Positions 8,682 through 16,913 of a stretch of 64,000 nt of DNA are shown one piece after another. Both the position numbers and the translations under genes were made by a program. Each line of letters begins with the position of its first letter. The stretch's first letter is position 1. Source of the DNA: Roseiflexus sp. RS-1 (GTDB lineage: Bacteria > Chloroflexota > Chloroflexia > Chloroflexales > Roseiflexaceae); contig NC_009523.1 in the NCBI RefSeq assembly GCF_000016665.1, forward strand, positions 5,455,501 through 5,519,500, given 5' to 3'. The notes below the pieces were generated by a model. It was not told where the DNA came from, ran no database searches, and saw nothing but the letters and a program-made list of their open reading frames with translations.

Positions 8682-9872
8682 CTATATCCGCTCGAAGATC
8701 GCAGCGATGCCCTGACCGCCGCCGATGCACATGGTGACGCAGGCGTAGCGACCACCGGTGCGTTGCAGCTCGTAGAGCGCCTTCACCGTCAGTATCGCGC
8801 CGGTTGCGCCAATCGGGTGACCGAGCGAAATGCCGCTGCCGTTCGGATTGACCTTCTCCATTGGTAGATCAAGCTCGCGGATGACGGCGAGCGCCTGCGC
8901 CGCGAACGCCTCGTTCAGTTCAAACAGATCGATGTCATCGATGCTCAGTCCGGTGCGCTCCAACACCTTGCGCACTGCCGGAACCGGACCGATGCCCATA
9001 TACTTCGGGTCGACGCCGACAACGCTGTACCCCACCAGACGACCCATCGGTTTGTAGCCGCGCTGTTCGGCAACACTGCGTTCCATCAACACCACAGCAG
9101 CCGCAGCATCATTGATGCTCGATGCATTACCGGCGGTCACGGTTCCCTGCTTGTCGAAGACCGGACGCAGTTTGGCAAGCTTCTCAAGACTTGTGTCAGG
9201 GCGCACGCTTTCATCGGTATCAAACATCTGAACCCCGCCCTTGACCTTGATCTCAACGGGCAGAATTTGATCCTTGAAACGCCCTTCCGCAATGGCAGCG
9301 GCAGCGCGTTTATGACTTTCAACAGCCAGCGCATCCTGATCCTCGCGAGTAATCTCCCACTTCCGGGCGACATTCTCAGCTGTTACGCCCATGTGCACAT
9401 CATCGAACGGATCGCTGAGCGCCGCTACCATTGCATCGACCATCGCAACATCATTCATCCGCGCGCCCCAGCGCATCGCATGCGCCCAGTATGGGCTGCG
9501 ACTCATCGACTCGGCGCCGCCAGCGACGGCGGCATCGGCATCGCCGAGCATGATTGTCTGCGCTGCCGAGATGATCGCCTGCAAGCCACTGCCGCACAGG
9601 CGATTCAACGTCAACGCCGGAACGTCCACCGGCAAGCCGCCCTTGACCCCTGCAACCCGCGCCAGATAGTGGTCGTGCCCGTCGGTGTGGATGATATTAC
9701 CAAACACAACCTGCCCGATTTCCGTCGGCTCGACACCCGCGCGCCTGACCGCTTCACGCACGACCTGCGCCGCCAGTTCGCTCGGCGGTTGATCCTTGAG
9801 ACTGCCGCCAAAATTGCCGATCGCGGTGCGGACACCACTCAGCACCACTACGTCGCGTCCATTCGCCGTCAT
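8682..9872 (-). CDS. phaA: Acetyl-CoA C-acetyltransferase (beta-ketothiolase)
   Basis: About 396 residues of the thiolase family. The acyl-enzyme cysteine lies in LNRLCGSGLQAIISAAQ, the histidine in NPNGSGISLGHPIGATGA, and the second cysteine in CVTMCIGGGQG. The enzyme condenses two acetyl-CoA to acetoacetyl-CoA, feeding phaB just downstream. The ATG at 9872 is preferred because AAAGGAGG lies just before it; twelve extra residues could be read upstream but without a ribosome site. Thiolases of this type also serve butyrate or isoprenoid pathways; the phaB neighbour favours PHB synthesis. Confidence 0.85.
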   Translation of the reverse strand: MTANGRDVVVLSGVRTAIGNFGGSLKDQPPSELAAQVVREAVRRAGVEPTEIGQVVFGNIIHTDGHDHYLARVAGVKGGLPVDVPALTLNRLCGSGLQAIISAAQTIMLGDADAAVAGGAESMSRSPYWAHAMRWGARMNDVAMVDAMVAALSDPFDDVHMGVTAENVARKWEITREDQDALAVESHKRAAAAIAEGRFKDQILPVEIKVKGGVQMFDTDESVRPDTSLEKLAKLRPVFDKQGTVTAGNASSINDAAAAVVLMERSVAEQRGYKPMGRLVGYSVVGVDPKYMGIGPVPAVRKVLERTGLSIDDIDLFELNEAFAAQALAVIRELDLPMEKVNPNGSGISLGHPIGATGAILTVKALYELQRTGGRYACVTMCIGGGQGIAAIFERI

Positions 9873-10306
9873 TGCTGCCTCCTTTGACTGATTGCCATGC
9901 GTCCGCAAGAGCGAAGATGCATGCCCTCGTTACTGAGATCGTCTGGCTATGGGATACCACATGTGCACACTCGACCGCCTGCGCTCGACCGTTCGGAATT
10001 GCGGAGCGACGATCGCACCCAGGTCAGTCCTCGCCTCGTTTATCGCAGCAGATATGCAGGGTGAGTTGCGATTTCTATTGTACCATTGTAATGGAAAGGC
10101 TACCAGTCTGGCGTTAGCATGTTTTTGTAAGGAGTAACCGTTTCTTCACCAGATGTAGCGAAGATGACCATGTGCAACCTGATATGATATAGTAGAGTCA
10201 TGTCACTCCTTAATGTTTCTGGCGCAGACCGTCGGCACGCAACGACGAAACTGGAAGACGCCGAAAGGCGATCATAAGCTGTAGCATCGTGAGAGGAGGT
10301 ACGTGT
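9873..10306. other. Intergenic region upstream of phaA and the GNAT gene
   Basis: 434 bases between divergent genes. I see no gene. It contains a small palindrome CCATTgtAATGG at 10083-10094 and AT-rich stretches around 10185-10200 that could hold promoters for the GNAT gene. No clear -35/-10 pair could be fixed. Confidence 0.4.
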
Positions 10307-10870
10307 ATGGTTGAGCGCGCTGAAGCGCCGGTTGCTGCAACGTTGCGCAACGGCCAGACTGTAATGATTCGCCCGCTTGCCGAGCAGGATCGCGAAGCGC
10401 TACTCCGTTTTGGTCGTTCGCTGCCGGACGATGACTGGCTCTACCTGGAAACCGACCTTCACAGCCCCGAGATCATTGACCGCCTGGTTAATGCGTATGC
10501 TGCCGAAAACTGGCGCCAGATCGTCGCGGTGACGGAGGATGGCGAGATCGTCGGTTACAGTGCCGTGCGGCGGTTGCCGGGATGGTCGAGCCACGTCGGA
10601 GATATTCACCTGATTGTGGGCAAGGATTATCGCCGCTGCGGTCTGGGAACGGCGCTGGCGCAGGCGATTGTCGATGCAGCGCGTGACCTGGGGGTGGAGA
10701 AGGTAATTGTCGAAGTATTGCAGGAACAGACAGGCGGTATTGCGATCTTCGAGCGCCTGGGCTTCCAGATTGAGGGGACCTTCAGCGATCACGCCCGCGA
10801 TCATATCGGTCATCGTCATACGCTTCACGTGCTGGCGTACCACGTGAATGGAGCACACGCGGGTTTCTGA
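10307..10870 (+). CDS. GNAT-family N-acetyltransferase
   Basis: 187 residues. The GNAT core is visible: TVMIRPLAEQD at the start, DIHLIVGKDYRRCGLGTALAQAIVDAA (acetyl-CoA loop R-x-x-G-x-G) and GGIAIFERLGFQIEGTF near the end. ATG at 10307 has GAGAGGAGG about ten bases upstream. The substrate is unknown; the family acetylates amines of small molecules or proteins. It is followed by a terminator-like hairpin and then comB, so it is probably a single-gene unit. Confidence 0.8.
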   Translation: MVERAEAPVAATLRNGQTVMIRPLAEQDREALLRFGRSLPDDDWLYLETDLHSPEIIDRLVNAYAAENWRQIVAVTEDGEIVGYSAVRRLPGWSSHVGDIHLIVGKDYRRCGLGTALAQAIVDAARDLGVEKVIVEVLQEQTGGIAIFERLGFQIEGTFSDHARDHIGHRHTLHVLAYHVNGAHAGF

Positions 10871-10928
10871 ACGTTGGTGAGCCGTGACATTTCCCGATCT
10901 GCCTGACAATTCAGTCCTTTCTGTGCAG

Positions 10929-10950
10929 CCCCGCGTATGTGCGGGGTTGT
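10929..10950 (+). terminator. Terminator after the GNAT gene
   Basis: CCCCGC (10929-10934), loop GTATGT, GCGGGG (10941-10946), followed by TTGTT. A short GC stem with a weak T tail, placed 58 bases after the stop codon. Confidence 0.55.
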
Positions 10951-11027
10951 TCGTTGCCAGTCCAACACAGGTTTCTGATCGCCGTGAGGCGCAGTGATTG
11001 ACTTTCGGCGCCTGACCATGCGGATTC

Positions 11028-11036
11028 TGGTACAAT
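11028..11036 (+). promoter_or_regulatory. Extended -10 promoter of comB, possibly giving a leaderless mRNA
   Basis: TGG followed by TACAAT (11031-11036) lies only nine bases before the comB ATG at 11046. Transcription would begin around 11043, leaving almost no 5' leader, and there is no Shine-Dalgarno sequence. No -35 box stands at the usual distance; TTGACT at about 10998 is too far. Confidence 0.45.
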
Positions 11037-11045
11037 GCAGCAGAT

Positions 11046-11741
11046 ATGGAGATAATTCTCGCCGATCTGCCAACGTATCGCGGTGCTGCGCCCGATGATG
11101 CCGTCGTTGTGATTGATGTATTACGCTCATTTACGACCGCAGCATATGTGTTGCATGCCGGCGCGCGCGCACTCATGCTTGCAGCGACTCCCGAAGAAGC
11201 CCGCTCCCTGGTTCATCGTTCCCCTGCGGCACTGACGATTGGCGCCGTTCCAGGCGGCTTTCCTATCGATGGGTTCGATGTTGGCAACTCACCGGCTGCC
11301 CTCCGCACTGTCGATCTGACCGGGTATGACGTGGCACTCTGCACTGCTGGCGGCGTGCGCGGCGTCATTGCGGCACACCAGGCTGCCGTGCTGCTTGGCG
11401 GATCGCTGGTGTGCGCCGCAGCCACGGCGCACGTTCTGCGTCGCATTGCCCCGCTGCGCGTGACGCTGCTCATCACCGGCGTCTACGTTGATCGCGATGG
11501 TGATGAGGATATTGCCTGCGCGGAATATCTTGCAGCCCGACTGCGCGGTGAAACGCCCGACCCGGCGCCCTTCGAGCGTCGGGTGCGCGAATCGACCTTC
11601 GGCAGACGCTTTGGCGATCCGGCGTATCCCCACCTCGCACAGGCAGACCTGGACCTCTGCGCACGCGCCGATGTGTTCGATTTTGCGATGCCGATTGCAC
11701 GACGCGCCGGGAAGACGTTTATCGAAAGGCTCACGCTGTGA
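11046..11741 (+). CDS. comB: Probable 2-phosphosulfolactate phosphatase (ComB family)
   Basis: 231 residues. The family signature VVIDVLRSFTTAAYVLHAGA opens the protein, followed by GFPIDGFDVGNSP and the T-AGG-RGV segment LCTAGGVRGVIAAHQA. ComB hydrolyses 2-phosphosulfolactate in coenzyme M synthesis in methanogens; bacterial members occur widely where no coenzyme M is made, so the substrate here may differ. No other coenzyme M gene lies nearby. Its stop overlaps the GTG start of the next gene by four bases, implying co-translation with a secreted protein. Confidence 0.75.
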   Translation: MEIILADLPTYRGAAPDDAVVVIDVLRSFTTAAYVLHAGARALMLAATPEEARSLVHRSPAALTIGAVPGGFPIDGFDVGNSPAALRTVDLTGYDVALCTAGGVRGVIAAHQAAVLLGGSLVCAAATAHVLRRIAPLRVTLLITGVYVDRDGDEDIACAEYLAARLRGETPDPAPFERRVRESTFGRRFGDPAYPHLAQADLDLCARADVFDFAMPIARRAGKTFIERLTL

Positions 11742-13870
11742 AACTTCTCCTGCCGATCTTCCTCCTGGTTGCCACCCTGATCATTCCTGTCACACCGGTC
11801 GCTGCGGCGCCAGCGATCCCCGATGGATTCGCGGATCCGGCGTTTGCAACATTGTGGACCCGCGCCGATCGGGCGGTCGCCACGGGGAGTGCGCGTCGCT
11901 CCTGGACGTATGGCGCATCCCCCGGCGAGATGCGCTATGAGCGCTTCGCTGGCGCACCGGGCGATGCGCGTCTGGTGCAGTACTTCGACAAGGCGCGGAT
12001 GGAGGTGAACAATCCGGGTGGCGACCGCCAGTCCCCCTGGTTTGTCACCGGCGGACGGCTGGTGGTTGAGTTGATCACCGGCAGCATGCAAACCGGCTTC
12101 AACGATGTCGAACAACGCGCGCCCGCCGCCATTCCGGTCGCTGGCGATCCGATCAACAATCCACAGGCGCCAACCTATGCGCAACTGGCAGCATACGTGT
12201 CGCTCGACGGCGGCGGGCGCGCGCCCAACCGCATCGGGGCACGGGTGAGCGCACTGCTCGGTCCCGACGGATTGCGTGAGCGACCCGACCTGGCGCTGTC
12301 AGCGACGACGATTGTGCGCTATGAATCGGTGACCGGGCACAATGTGCCGCGCGCCTTCCGCGACTTCATGGCAGCGTCGCCGGTCGATACGCTGTTCGTC
12401 TTCGGGTATCCGATCAGCGAACCGTACTGGGCGCTGGTTCGCGTTGGCGGAAAAGAACTGCCGATTCTTTTTCAGGCATTCGAGCGTCGCCTGCTGACAT
12501 TCAACCCTGCCAACCCGCCGCGCTGGCAGGTCGAAATGGGAAACGTCGGACAGCACTACTTCCTCTGGCGCTACGGGCGACCGCTGCGCTACGCGGTTCC
12601 CCCGTTCTCCGGCGTCACCGCCCGCGAAACGACGCTGACCCTGCCAACATACGACTATAGCAGCGCGCTCGTGCCGACCTCTCCCGGCGATCCGATCCAT
12701 CCCTACCCGCGGCTCGATCTGGCGCGCGTCGGTTCGCTGCAACCACGCACCTATCGCGCCGTGGTGGTCGAAAATCGTTTCCTGGAACTGACCTTCCTGC
12801 CCGAACTTGGCGGGCGACTGTACCGCGCGGTCATCAAATCCACCGGTCAAAACATCTTCTACCAGAACCCGGTGATCAAGCCGGCTCCGTTTGGACAACG
12901 CGGCTGGTGGTTGGGTGTCGGCGGGCTGGAATGGGCGGCGCCAACCGAAGAACATGGCTACCTGGAAGCATTCCCATGGGATCTCGCGCTCGAAACGCAG
13001 CGCGATGGGCTGGTTGTGCGCATGACCACTGTTGAACAACAACGCGGGTTCGATGTGACTGCCAGCGTCCGACTGCGCGCTGACGAGGGAAGTATCGCAA
13101 CGATGCTGGTCGCACAAAACCGCACCGATAGCGCCCAACCGTTGCAAATGTGGATGAACGCTGCGCTCGCTCCCGTCGCCAATCGTGTAGGACATGTCAC
13201 CCATTTCGTCGTGCCCGTCGATCAGATGATCGTTCACGCGACCGAAGATCGGGCGTTGCCGCCACCACGCGCCAGGGTGGAATGGACCCTTCATCAGAAT
13301 CGTGATCTCTCGCGCCCATCGACCTGGAACGGGTATGTGGGGTTGTTCGCCGCGCGTCCGACGCCGTTCATCGGGTTGTACGACTCGCAGGCGGACGCGG
13401 GAGTTGCTGCAACGTCCAGCACAGGCTTCGCTGGCGCGAAAGTGTTCGCTTTCAGTTCGAATTTCGACCGCCGCCTGTTCACCGACGATGGGAGCGACTA
13501 TGCCGAACTCTGGTGCGGCGCACAACCGACGTTCTGGGACGATCCGCCGCTGGACGCTGGCGAGCAGCGTGTCATCGCCGCCGACTGGATTCCGCTCCAG
13601 GGGTTGGGCGACCTGGCAACCGCAAGCGATCACGGCGCACTTGGCGTGCAACGCCGGGCAGACGGAGGTTTCACCGTCAGTGTCATTTCGGTGCGTATCC
13701 TCCCCGCAGCGCCGGTGCGTGTGATCCATAACGGGCGTGAAATCTTTCGCAGCACGACTGTAGTCCTGCGCCCCGATCTGCCGCTGGCAATCGAGTTGCC
13801 GCCGGGCATCGCCGGTGGTACACTGCGCGTCGAAACCGGCGGGTTCGCCCTGGAAACAACACTTTCATGA
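11738..13870 (+). CDS. Secreted protein with DUF5107 domain
   Basis: 710 residues. An N-terminal signal peptide (KLLLPIFLLVATLIIPVTPVAAAP) implies export. Residues about 30-290 resemble extracellular domains of other Chloroflexota surface proteins (FQAFERRLLTFNPANPPRWQVEMGNVGQHY). Residues 300 onward are a galactose-mutarotase-like beta-sandwich of the DUF5107 type: RFLELTFLPELGGRLYRAV, then GLEWAAPTEEHGY. Such domains bind or act on carbohydrates. GTG at 11738 overlaps the comB stop. No catalytic residues can be assigned with certainty. Confidence 0.7.
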   Translation: MKLLLPIFLLVATLIIPVTPVAAAPAIPDGFADPAFATLWTRADRAVATGSARRSWTYGASPGEMRYERFAGAPGDARLVQYFDKARMEVNNPGGDRQSPWFVTGGRLVVELITGSMQTGFNDVEQRAPAAIPVAGDPINNPQAPTYAQLAAYVSLDGGGRAPNRIGARVSALLGPDGLRERPDLALSATTIVRYESVTGHNVPRAFRDFMAASPVDTLFVFGYPISEPYWALVRVGGKELPILFQAFERRLLTFNPANPPRWQVEMGNVGQHYFLWRYGRPLRYAVPPFSGVTARETTLTLPTYDYSSALVPTSPGDPIHPYPRLDLARVGSLQPRTYRAVVVENRFLELTFLPELGGRLYRAVIKSTGQNIFYQNPVIKPAPFGQRGWWLGVGGLEWAAPTEEHGYLEAFPWDLALETQRDGLVVRMTTVEQQRGFDVTASVRLRADEGSIATMLVAQNRTDSAQPLQMWMNAALAPVANRVGHVTHFVVPVDQMIVHATEDRALPPPRARVEWTLHQNRDLSRPSTWNGYVGLFAARPTPFIGLYDSQADAGVAATSSTGFAGAKVFAFSSNFDRRLFTDDGSDYAELWCGAQPTFWDDPPLDAGEQRVIAADWIPLQGLGDLATASDHGALGVQRRADGGFTVSVISVRILPAAPVRVIHNGREIFRSTTVVLRPDLPLAIELPPGIAGGTLRVETGGFALETTLS

Positions 13871-13900
13871 TCTCCGTGTTTAGCGGAGACGCGAAGGCGT

Positions 13901-14058
13901 CGATAGCCGATAGCCGGTAGCCGATAGTCGATAGCCGATAGCCGATAGTCGATAGGGTCACCATTGGAGTTCGCGTTCCGCGCAGGCGGGCTGCGCCCCG
14001 GCTAGCCGAGGGCTGATCATAGCCGATAACCGATAGCCAATAGTCGATGGTCGAGAGG
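13901..14058. repeat. CGATAGC heptamer array and a direct repeat
   Basis: 13901-13956 is eight uninterrupted heptamers of CGATAGC or CGATAGT. A decayed second block of about five heptamers lies at 14024-14058. Between and after them, GGGTCACCATTGGAGTTC at 13955 is repeated with small changes at about 14057 (GGGTCACCGTTGGAGTTC), so the heptamer block and its flank were probably duplicated together. Confidence 0.85.
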
Positions 14059-14143
14059 GTCACCGTTGGAGTTCACGTTCCGCGCAGGCAGGCTTCGCCC
14101 TACGCCCCCCGCACGCGGGGGGTCGGGGGGGTTGAGCCGAGGG

Positions 14144-14400
14144 CTGATGGTCTTTGAAGAAATAATCCGCCATAGCCCGCGCAGACGGGCTTTGCCTTGC
14201 ATAGCCGAGGGCTGATGGTCTTTGAGAAATTATTCCGCCATAGCCCGCGCAGACGGGCTTTGCCCTGGTTAGCCGAGGGCTGATGGTCTTTGAAGAAATA
14301 ATCCGGTATAGCCCGCGCAGGCGGGCTTTGCCCTGGTTAGCCGAGGGCTTCAGCCCCACGGCTAGCGCAGTATAGTGGATTTAATTTTCAATCTCCATGA
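14144..14400. repeat. Three 68-bp palindromic repeat units and a 48-bp unit
   Basis: Units begin CTGATGGTCTTT at 14144, 14212 and 14280. Each contains the hairpin AGCCCGCGCAGGCGGGCT (or a variant) and ends with AGCCGAGGG. The last unit closes with a second hairpin, AGCCGAGGGCTTCAGCCC followed by CACGGCT at 14339-14363. After it comes part of a 48-bp unit (GGATTTAAT...CAATCTCCAT). The same families occur at 39645-40006. Confidence 0.85.
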
Positions 14401-14428
14401 GCCCGACGGCACGAGGCGCAGAGCGGAT

Positions 14429-14691
14429 TATAGCAGTTCTCACAAAGATTGGTCCGGTTGGGCAGGGTTCCACCCGCCAACGAAAGCAGACGCCTCGTGC
14501 GCCATCCTCTCCGCGTGCTCCGCGTCTCGGCGGTGAACAATACATCCACCGCAGCGACGCCGAGGGCGCGGAGAGGCGGAGCGCAGCGCTCACACGGCCG
14601 GTTGGACGGGGCTGCACCTGTCGCCGCACGCGGGCGCCGCGCGCAATGCGGCAGACCCGGACAGGGGTCAACGGCTCTGAGAACTGCTATA
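14429..14691. mobile_element. MITE-like element with 14-bp terminal inverted repeats
   Basis: TATAGCAGTTCTCA (14429-14442) is the exact reverse complement of TGAGAACTGCTATA (14678-14691). The 263-bp interior has no plausible gene. The flanks are the two halves of the 48-bp repeat unit (GAGCGGAT on the left, AATGCTCAATCTCCAT on the right), so it was inserted at a TA. A shorter relative lies at 40007-40180 in the same position of the same repeat. TA targeting suggests mobilisation by an IS630/mariner-type transposase, by inference. Confidence 0.75.
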
Positions 14692-14758
14692 AATGCTCAA
14701 TCTCCATGAGCCCGACGACAAGGAATGTCGGTCTATGAGAGAAGCCAGAAGGATGACC

Positions 14759-15898
14759 ATGCGCATTCGCACAATAACCGTTGGCGCCTGTGAAGCGGAT
14801 GTGCCGCGCGCGGCGCTTGTGGCGCGCACGGCGCGGCAGCGCCTGGAAGATGCCGGATACACGGTGCAGACGCTGCGCCTGGCACTCGACACAACCGGCA
14901 CGAACCGGTGCGCCGATCTCGCCACAGTGCTGCGCGGCGCCGAGACGCTTGCGCTCGATGCCGGCTTCGACTATGTCTCTATCGGGCGGGTTGCAAATGA
15001 CCGCCTGCCACTGCTGGCGGAAGCACTCGCCGCAACTGATGCAGTCTTCGCATCCGCGCGCATTGCCGGGCGTGATGGAAAGACCGATCCGGCAGCGGTC
15101 ACCGCAGCGGCGCAGGTGATAACAACCCTGGCATCAGCAACGCCGGGCGGGTTTGGCAACCTGCGTTTTGCGGCGCTGGCGAGTGTTGCGCCCGGTTCGC
15201 CATTCTTCCCGGCAAGTTATCACAGCGGCGGCGAACCGTGGCTGGCGATCGGTCCCGAAGCAGCCGCGCTCGCTGTGGAAGCGGCGCATGAAGCCGCCGG
15301 GGAGGATGCCGCCCAATCCGTCGCTGCCAGAACGCAACGTTTCGCACAGCATCTGACAGCACGCATCGAAGCGCATGATCTGCGCATTCGCGCTGCGCTC
15401 AAAGCGGTCACTGACGACATCTATGTTGCGGGATGCGACTGGTCGCTTGCACCGCATCCGGACGCACCATGCAGCATCGGCGCCGCCATTGAGCGCGTCA
15501 GCGGAGCGCCGTTCGGCGAACCCGGCACGCTGGCGACCATTCGCGCCTGCACCGATGCGATCCGCGCAGCGCGGGTCATCCTGATCGGGTTCAGCGGGGT
15601 GATGCTGCCGGTGCTGGAGGATGCGGTTCTGGCGCAGCGCAATGCGGAGGGGCGTTACGTGTGGCGCGATCTGCTGACGTTCAGTGCGGTGTGCGGCACG
15701 GGACTCGACACCATTCCGTTGCCGGGCGATACTCCGGTTGAATCGATCGCAGGTATGCTTGCCGAAGTTGCGGCGCTGGCAGGCGCATTACGCAAACCGC
15801 TCACCGCGCGCCTTATGCCCATTCCCGGCTTGCGCGCGGGCGATATGACGGCGTTTGATTTCCCGTACTTCGTCAATACGCGCATCATGGCGCCGTGA
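14759..15898 (+). CDS. DUF711 (UPF0210) family protein
   Basis: About 379 residues. The start MRIRTITVGACEAD and the late motif FSAVCGTGLDTIPLPGDT are hallmarks of the DUF711/UPF0210 family; IGFSGVMLPVLEDAVLAQR lies between. Family members are cytoplasmic and resemble glycyl-radical-enzyme folds structurally, but no reaction is assigned. ATG at 14759 has AGAAGG six to seven bases upstream; ATG at 14753 is an alternative. The gene begins about 68 bases after the MITE-like element, so its promoter may have been altered by that insertion. Confidence 0.8.
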   Translation: MRIRTITVGACEADVPRAALVARTARQRLEDAGYTVQTLRLALDTTGTNRCADLATVLRGAETLALDAGFDYVSIGRVANDRLPLLAEALAATDAVFASARIAGRDGKTDPAAVTAAAQVITTLASATPGGFGNLRFAALASVAPGSPFFPASYHSGGEPWLAIGPEAAALAVEAAHEAAGEDAAQSVAARTQRFAQHLTARIEAHDLRIRAALKAVTDDIYVAGCDWSLAPHPDAPCSIGAAIERVSGAPFGEPGTLATIRACTDAIRAARVILIGFSGVMLPVLEDAVLAQRNAEGRYVWRDLLTFSAVCGTGLDTIPLPGDTPVESIAGMLAEVAALAGALRKPLTARLMPIPGLRAGDMTAFDFPYFVNTRIMAP

Positions 15899-15915
15899 GG
15901 TGTGAGGCGCGAGGG

Positions 15916-16076
15916 GTTGAAGGTTGAACGTTGCACGTTGAACGTGGGATGACAACATGTAGGGGCATAGCGCCGCAGCGCCCGGAGCGGCAGCAGTAGG
16001 GGCGCCGCGCCGCAGCGCCCGGAGCGGCAGCAGGGCGCCGTAGGGGCGTAGCGCCGCAGCGCCCGGGGCTGCCCTG
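15916..16076. repeat. Short GTTGAAC heptamers and three GC-rich repeats
   Basis: 15916-15943 holds four heptamers (GTTGAAG, GTTGAAC, GTTGCAC, GTTGAAC). GC-rich units beginning GTAGGGGC start at 15959, 15996 and 16040, with TAGCGCCGCAGCGCCCG cores, relatives of the 31-bp array at 1312. The block fills the gap before the glycogen phosphorylase relic. Confidence 0.75.
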
Positions 16077-16139
16077 TCCGGTACAATGACATTGCGCGCG
16101 AGGTTGTTGGACGAACCGCGCAAGGAGGAGGAGAAGGAG

Positions 16140-16668
16140 ATGACCACGACACAGTACGTCCCCACCCGCACCGATATGACGGTCGATGCGTTCAAACGTG
16201 CGTTGCTCGACAACCTTTACTACATTCCGGGCAAAGATGCGAGCTCCGCCACGCCAGCCGATATTCAGCAGAGCCTCGGGCTTGCCATTGACCCGACATC
16301 CCTCGTTGATGTGATGGTCAAGCGCCTGCACGAGTACAAACGGCAATTGCTCAAGGCGCTCCATATTATCACGCTCTACCGGCGCATCCTCGAAAATCCG
16401 TCGCCCGACATAGCACCCCGCACCTTCATTTTTGGGGCGAAGGCGGCGCCTGGCTACTGGATGGCAAAACTGATCATCCGTCTGAATCAACGGCGTCGCC
16501 GCTGTGCAGGAAGCGGTCGATGCCGCCTACCGCGACCAGGAACGCTGGACGCGCATGTCGATCCTGAACACGGCGCGCTGCAGCTACTTCTCGTCAGATC
16601 GCACGATCCGCAAGTATTGCGACGAGATCCGGAGGATTCATCCAGTGCGCGTGCAGTTGCCGGGGTAG
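16140..16668 (+). pseudogene. glgP: Glycogen phosphorylase relic, two internal deletions and a frameshift
   Basis: Three separated parts of glycogen phosphorylase are joined. The N-terminal part is [21 protein letters not shown] middle part follows at about 16290-16488, with [20 protein letters not shown] and [20 protein letters not shown]-terminal part lies in another frame up to the stop at 16666, with [20 protein letters not shown] and [12 protein letters not shown]. Intact enzymes have about 800-850 residues; about 175 remain. AAGGAGGAGGAGAAGGAG precedes the ATG, so the start region is preserved. The protein cannot be active. The neighbours pgi and ldhA suggest it once belonged to a glycogen breakdown and fermentation cluster. 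Confidence 0.85.
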
Positions 16669-16848
16669 AGGCGGTCATTGAACGTTGCTGAGCGGGAAGG
16701 GAGAGACGCTATAGTGCAACGTTTCTGCACAATGAACCCCAGTAACCGCGACGTAGCGTGCAGAGCGCGTCGGTTGACGACAGGAGAGACGTTGCAGTGC
16801 ATCTCTACGCACTACAAAACGTGATAGATGACAGGTGGAAGGTAGTAC

Positions 16849-16893
16849 AGGCGTCAGGGTGCAAGTCCAGCAGACCTGCTCCCTGACGCCTGA
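16849..16893 (+). promoter_or_regulatory. Long hairpin in the leader of ldhA
   Basis: CAGGCGTCAGGG (16849-16860) and CCCTGACGCCTG (16882-16893) form a perfect 12-bp stem. The 21-base loop can pair further (AGCA/TGCT). It ends about five bases before the GGAAAGGA ribosome site of ldhA, so it could control translation or processing. There is no T tract, so it is not a standard terminator. Confidence 0.5.
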
Positions 16894-16913
16894 CAGGAAA
16901 GGAATGTACATGT

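Noticed and set aside
10998-11003. TTGACT as the -35 box of comB
   Set aside because: It lies 27 bases from the -10 box, too far for a sigma70 promoter.
12299-13729. Long minus-strand open frame opposite the DUF5107 gene
   Set aside because: Antisense to a secreted protein with a signal peptide and recognised domain; no motif of its own.
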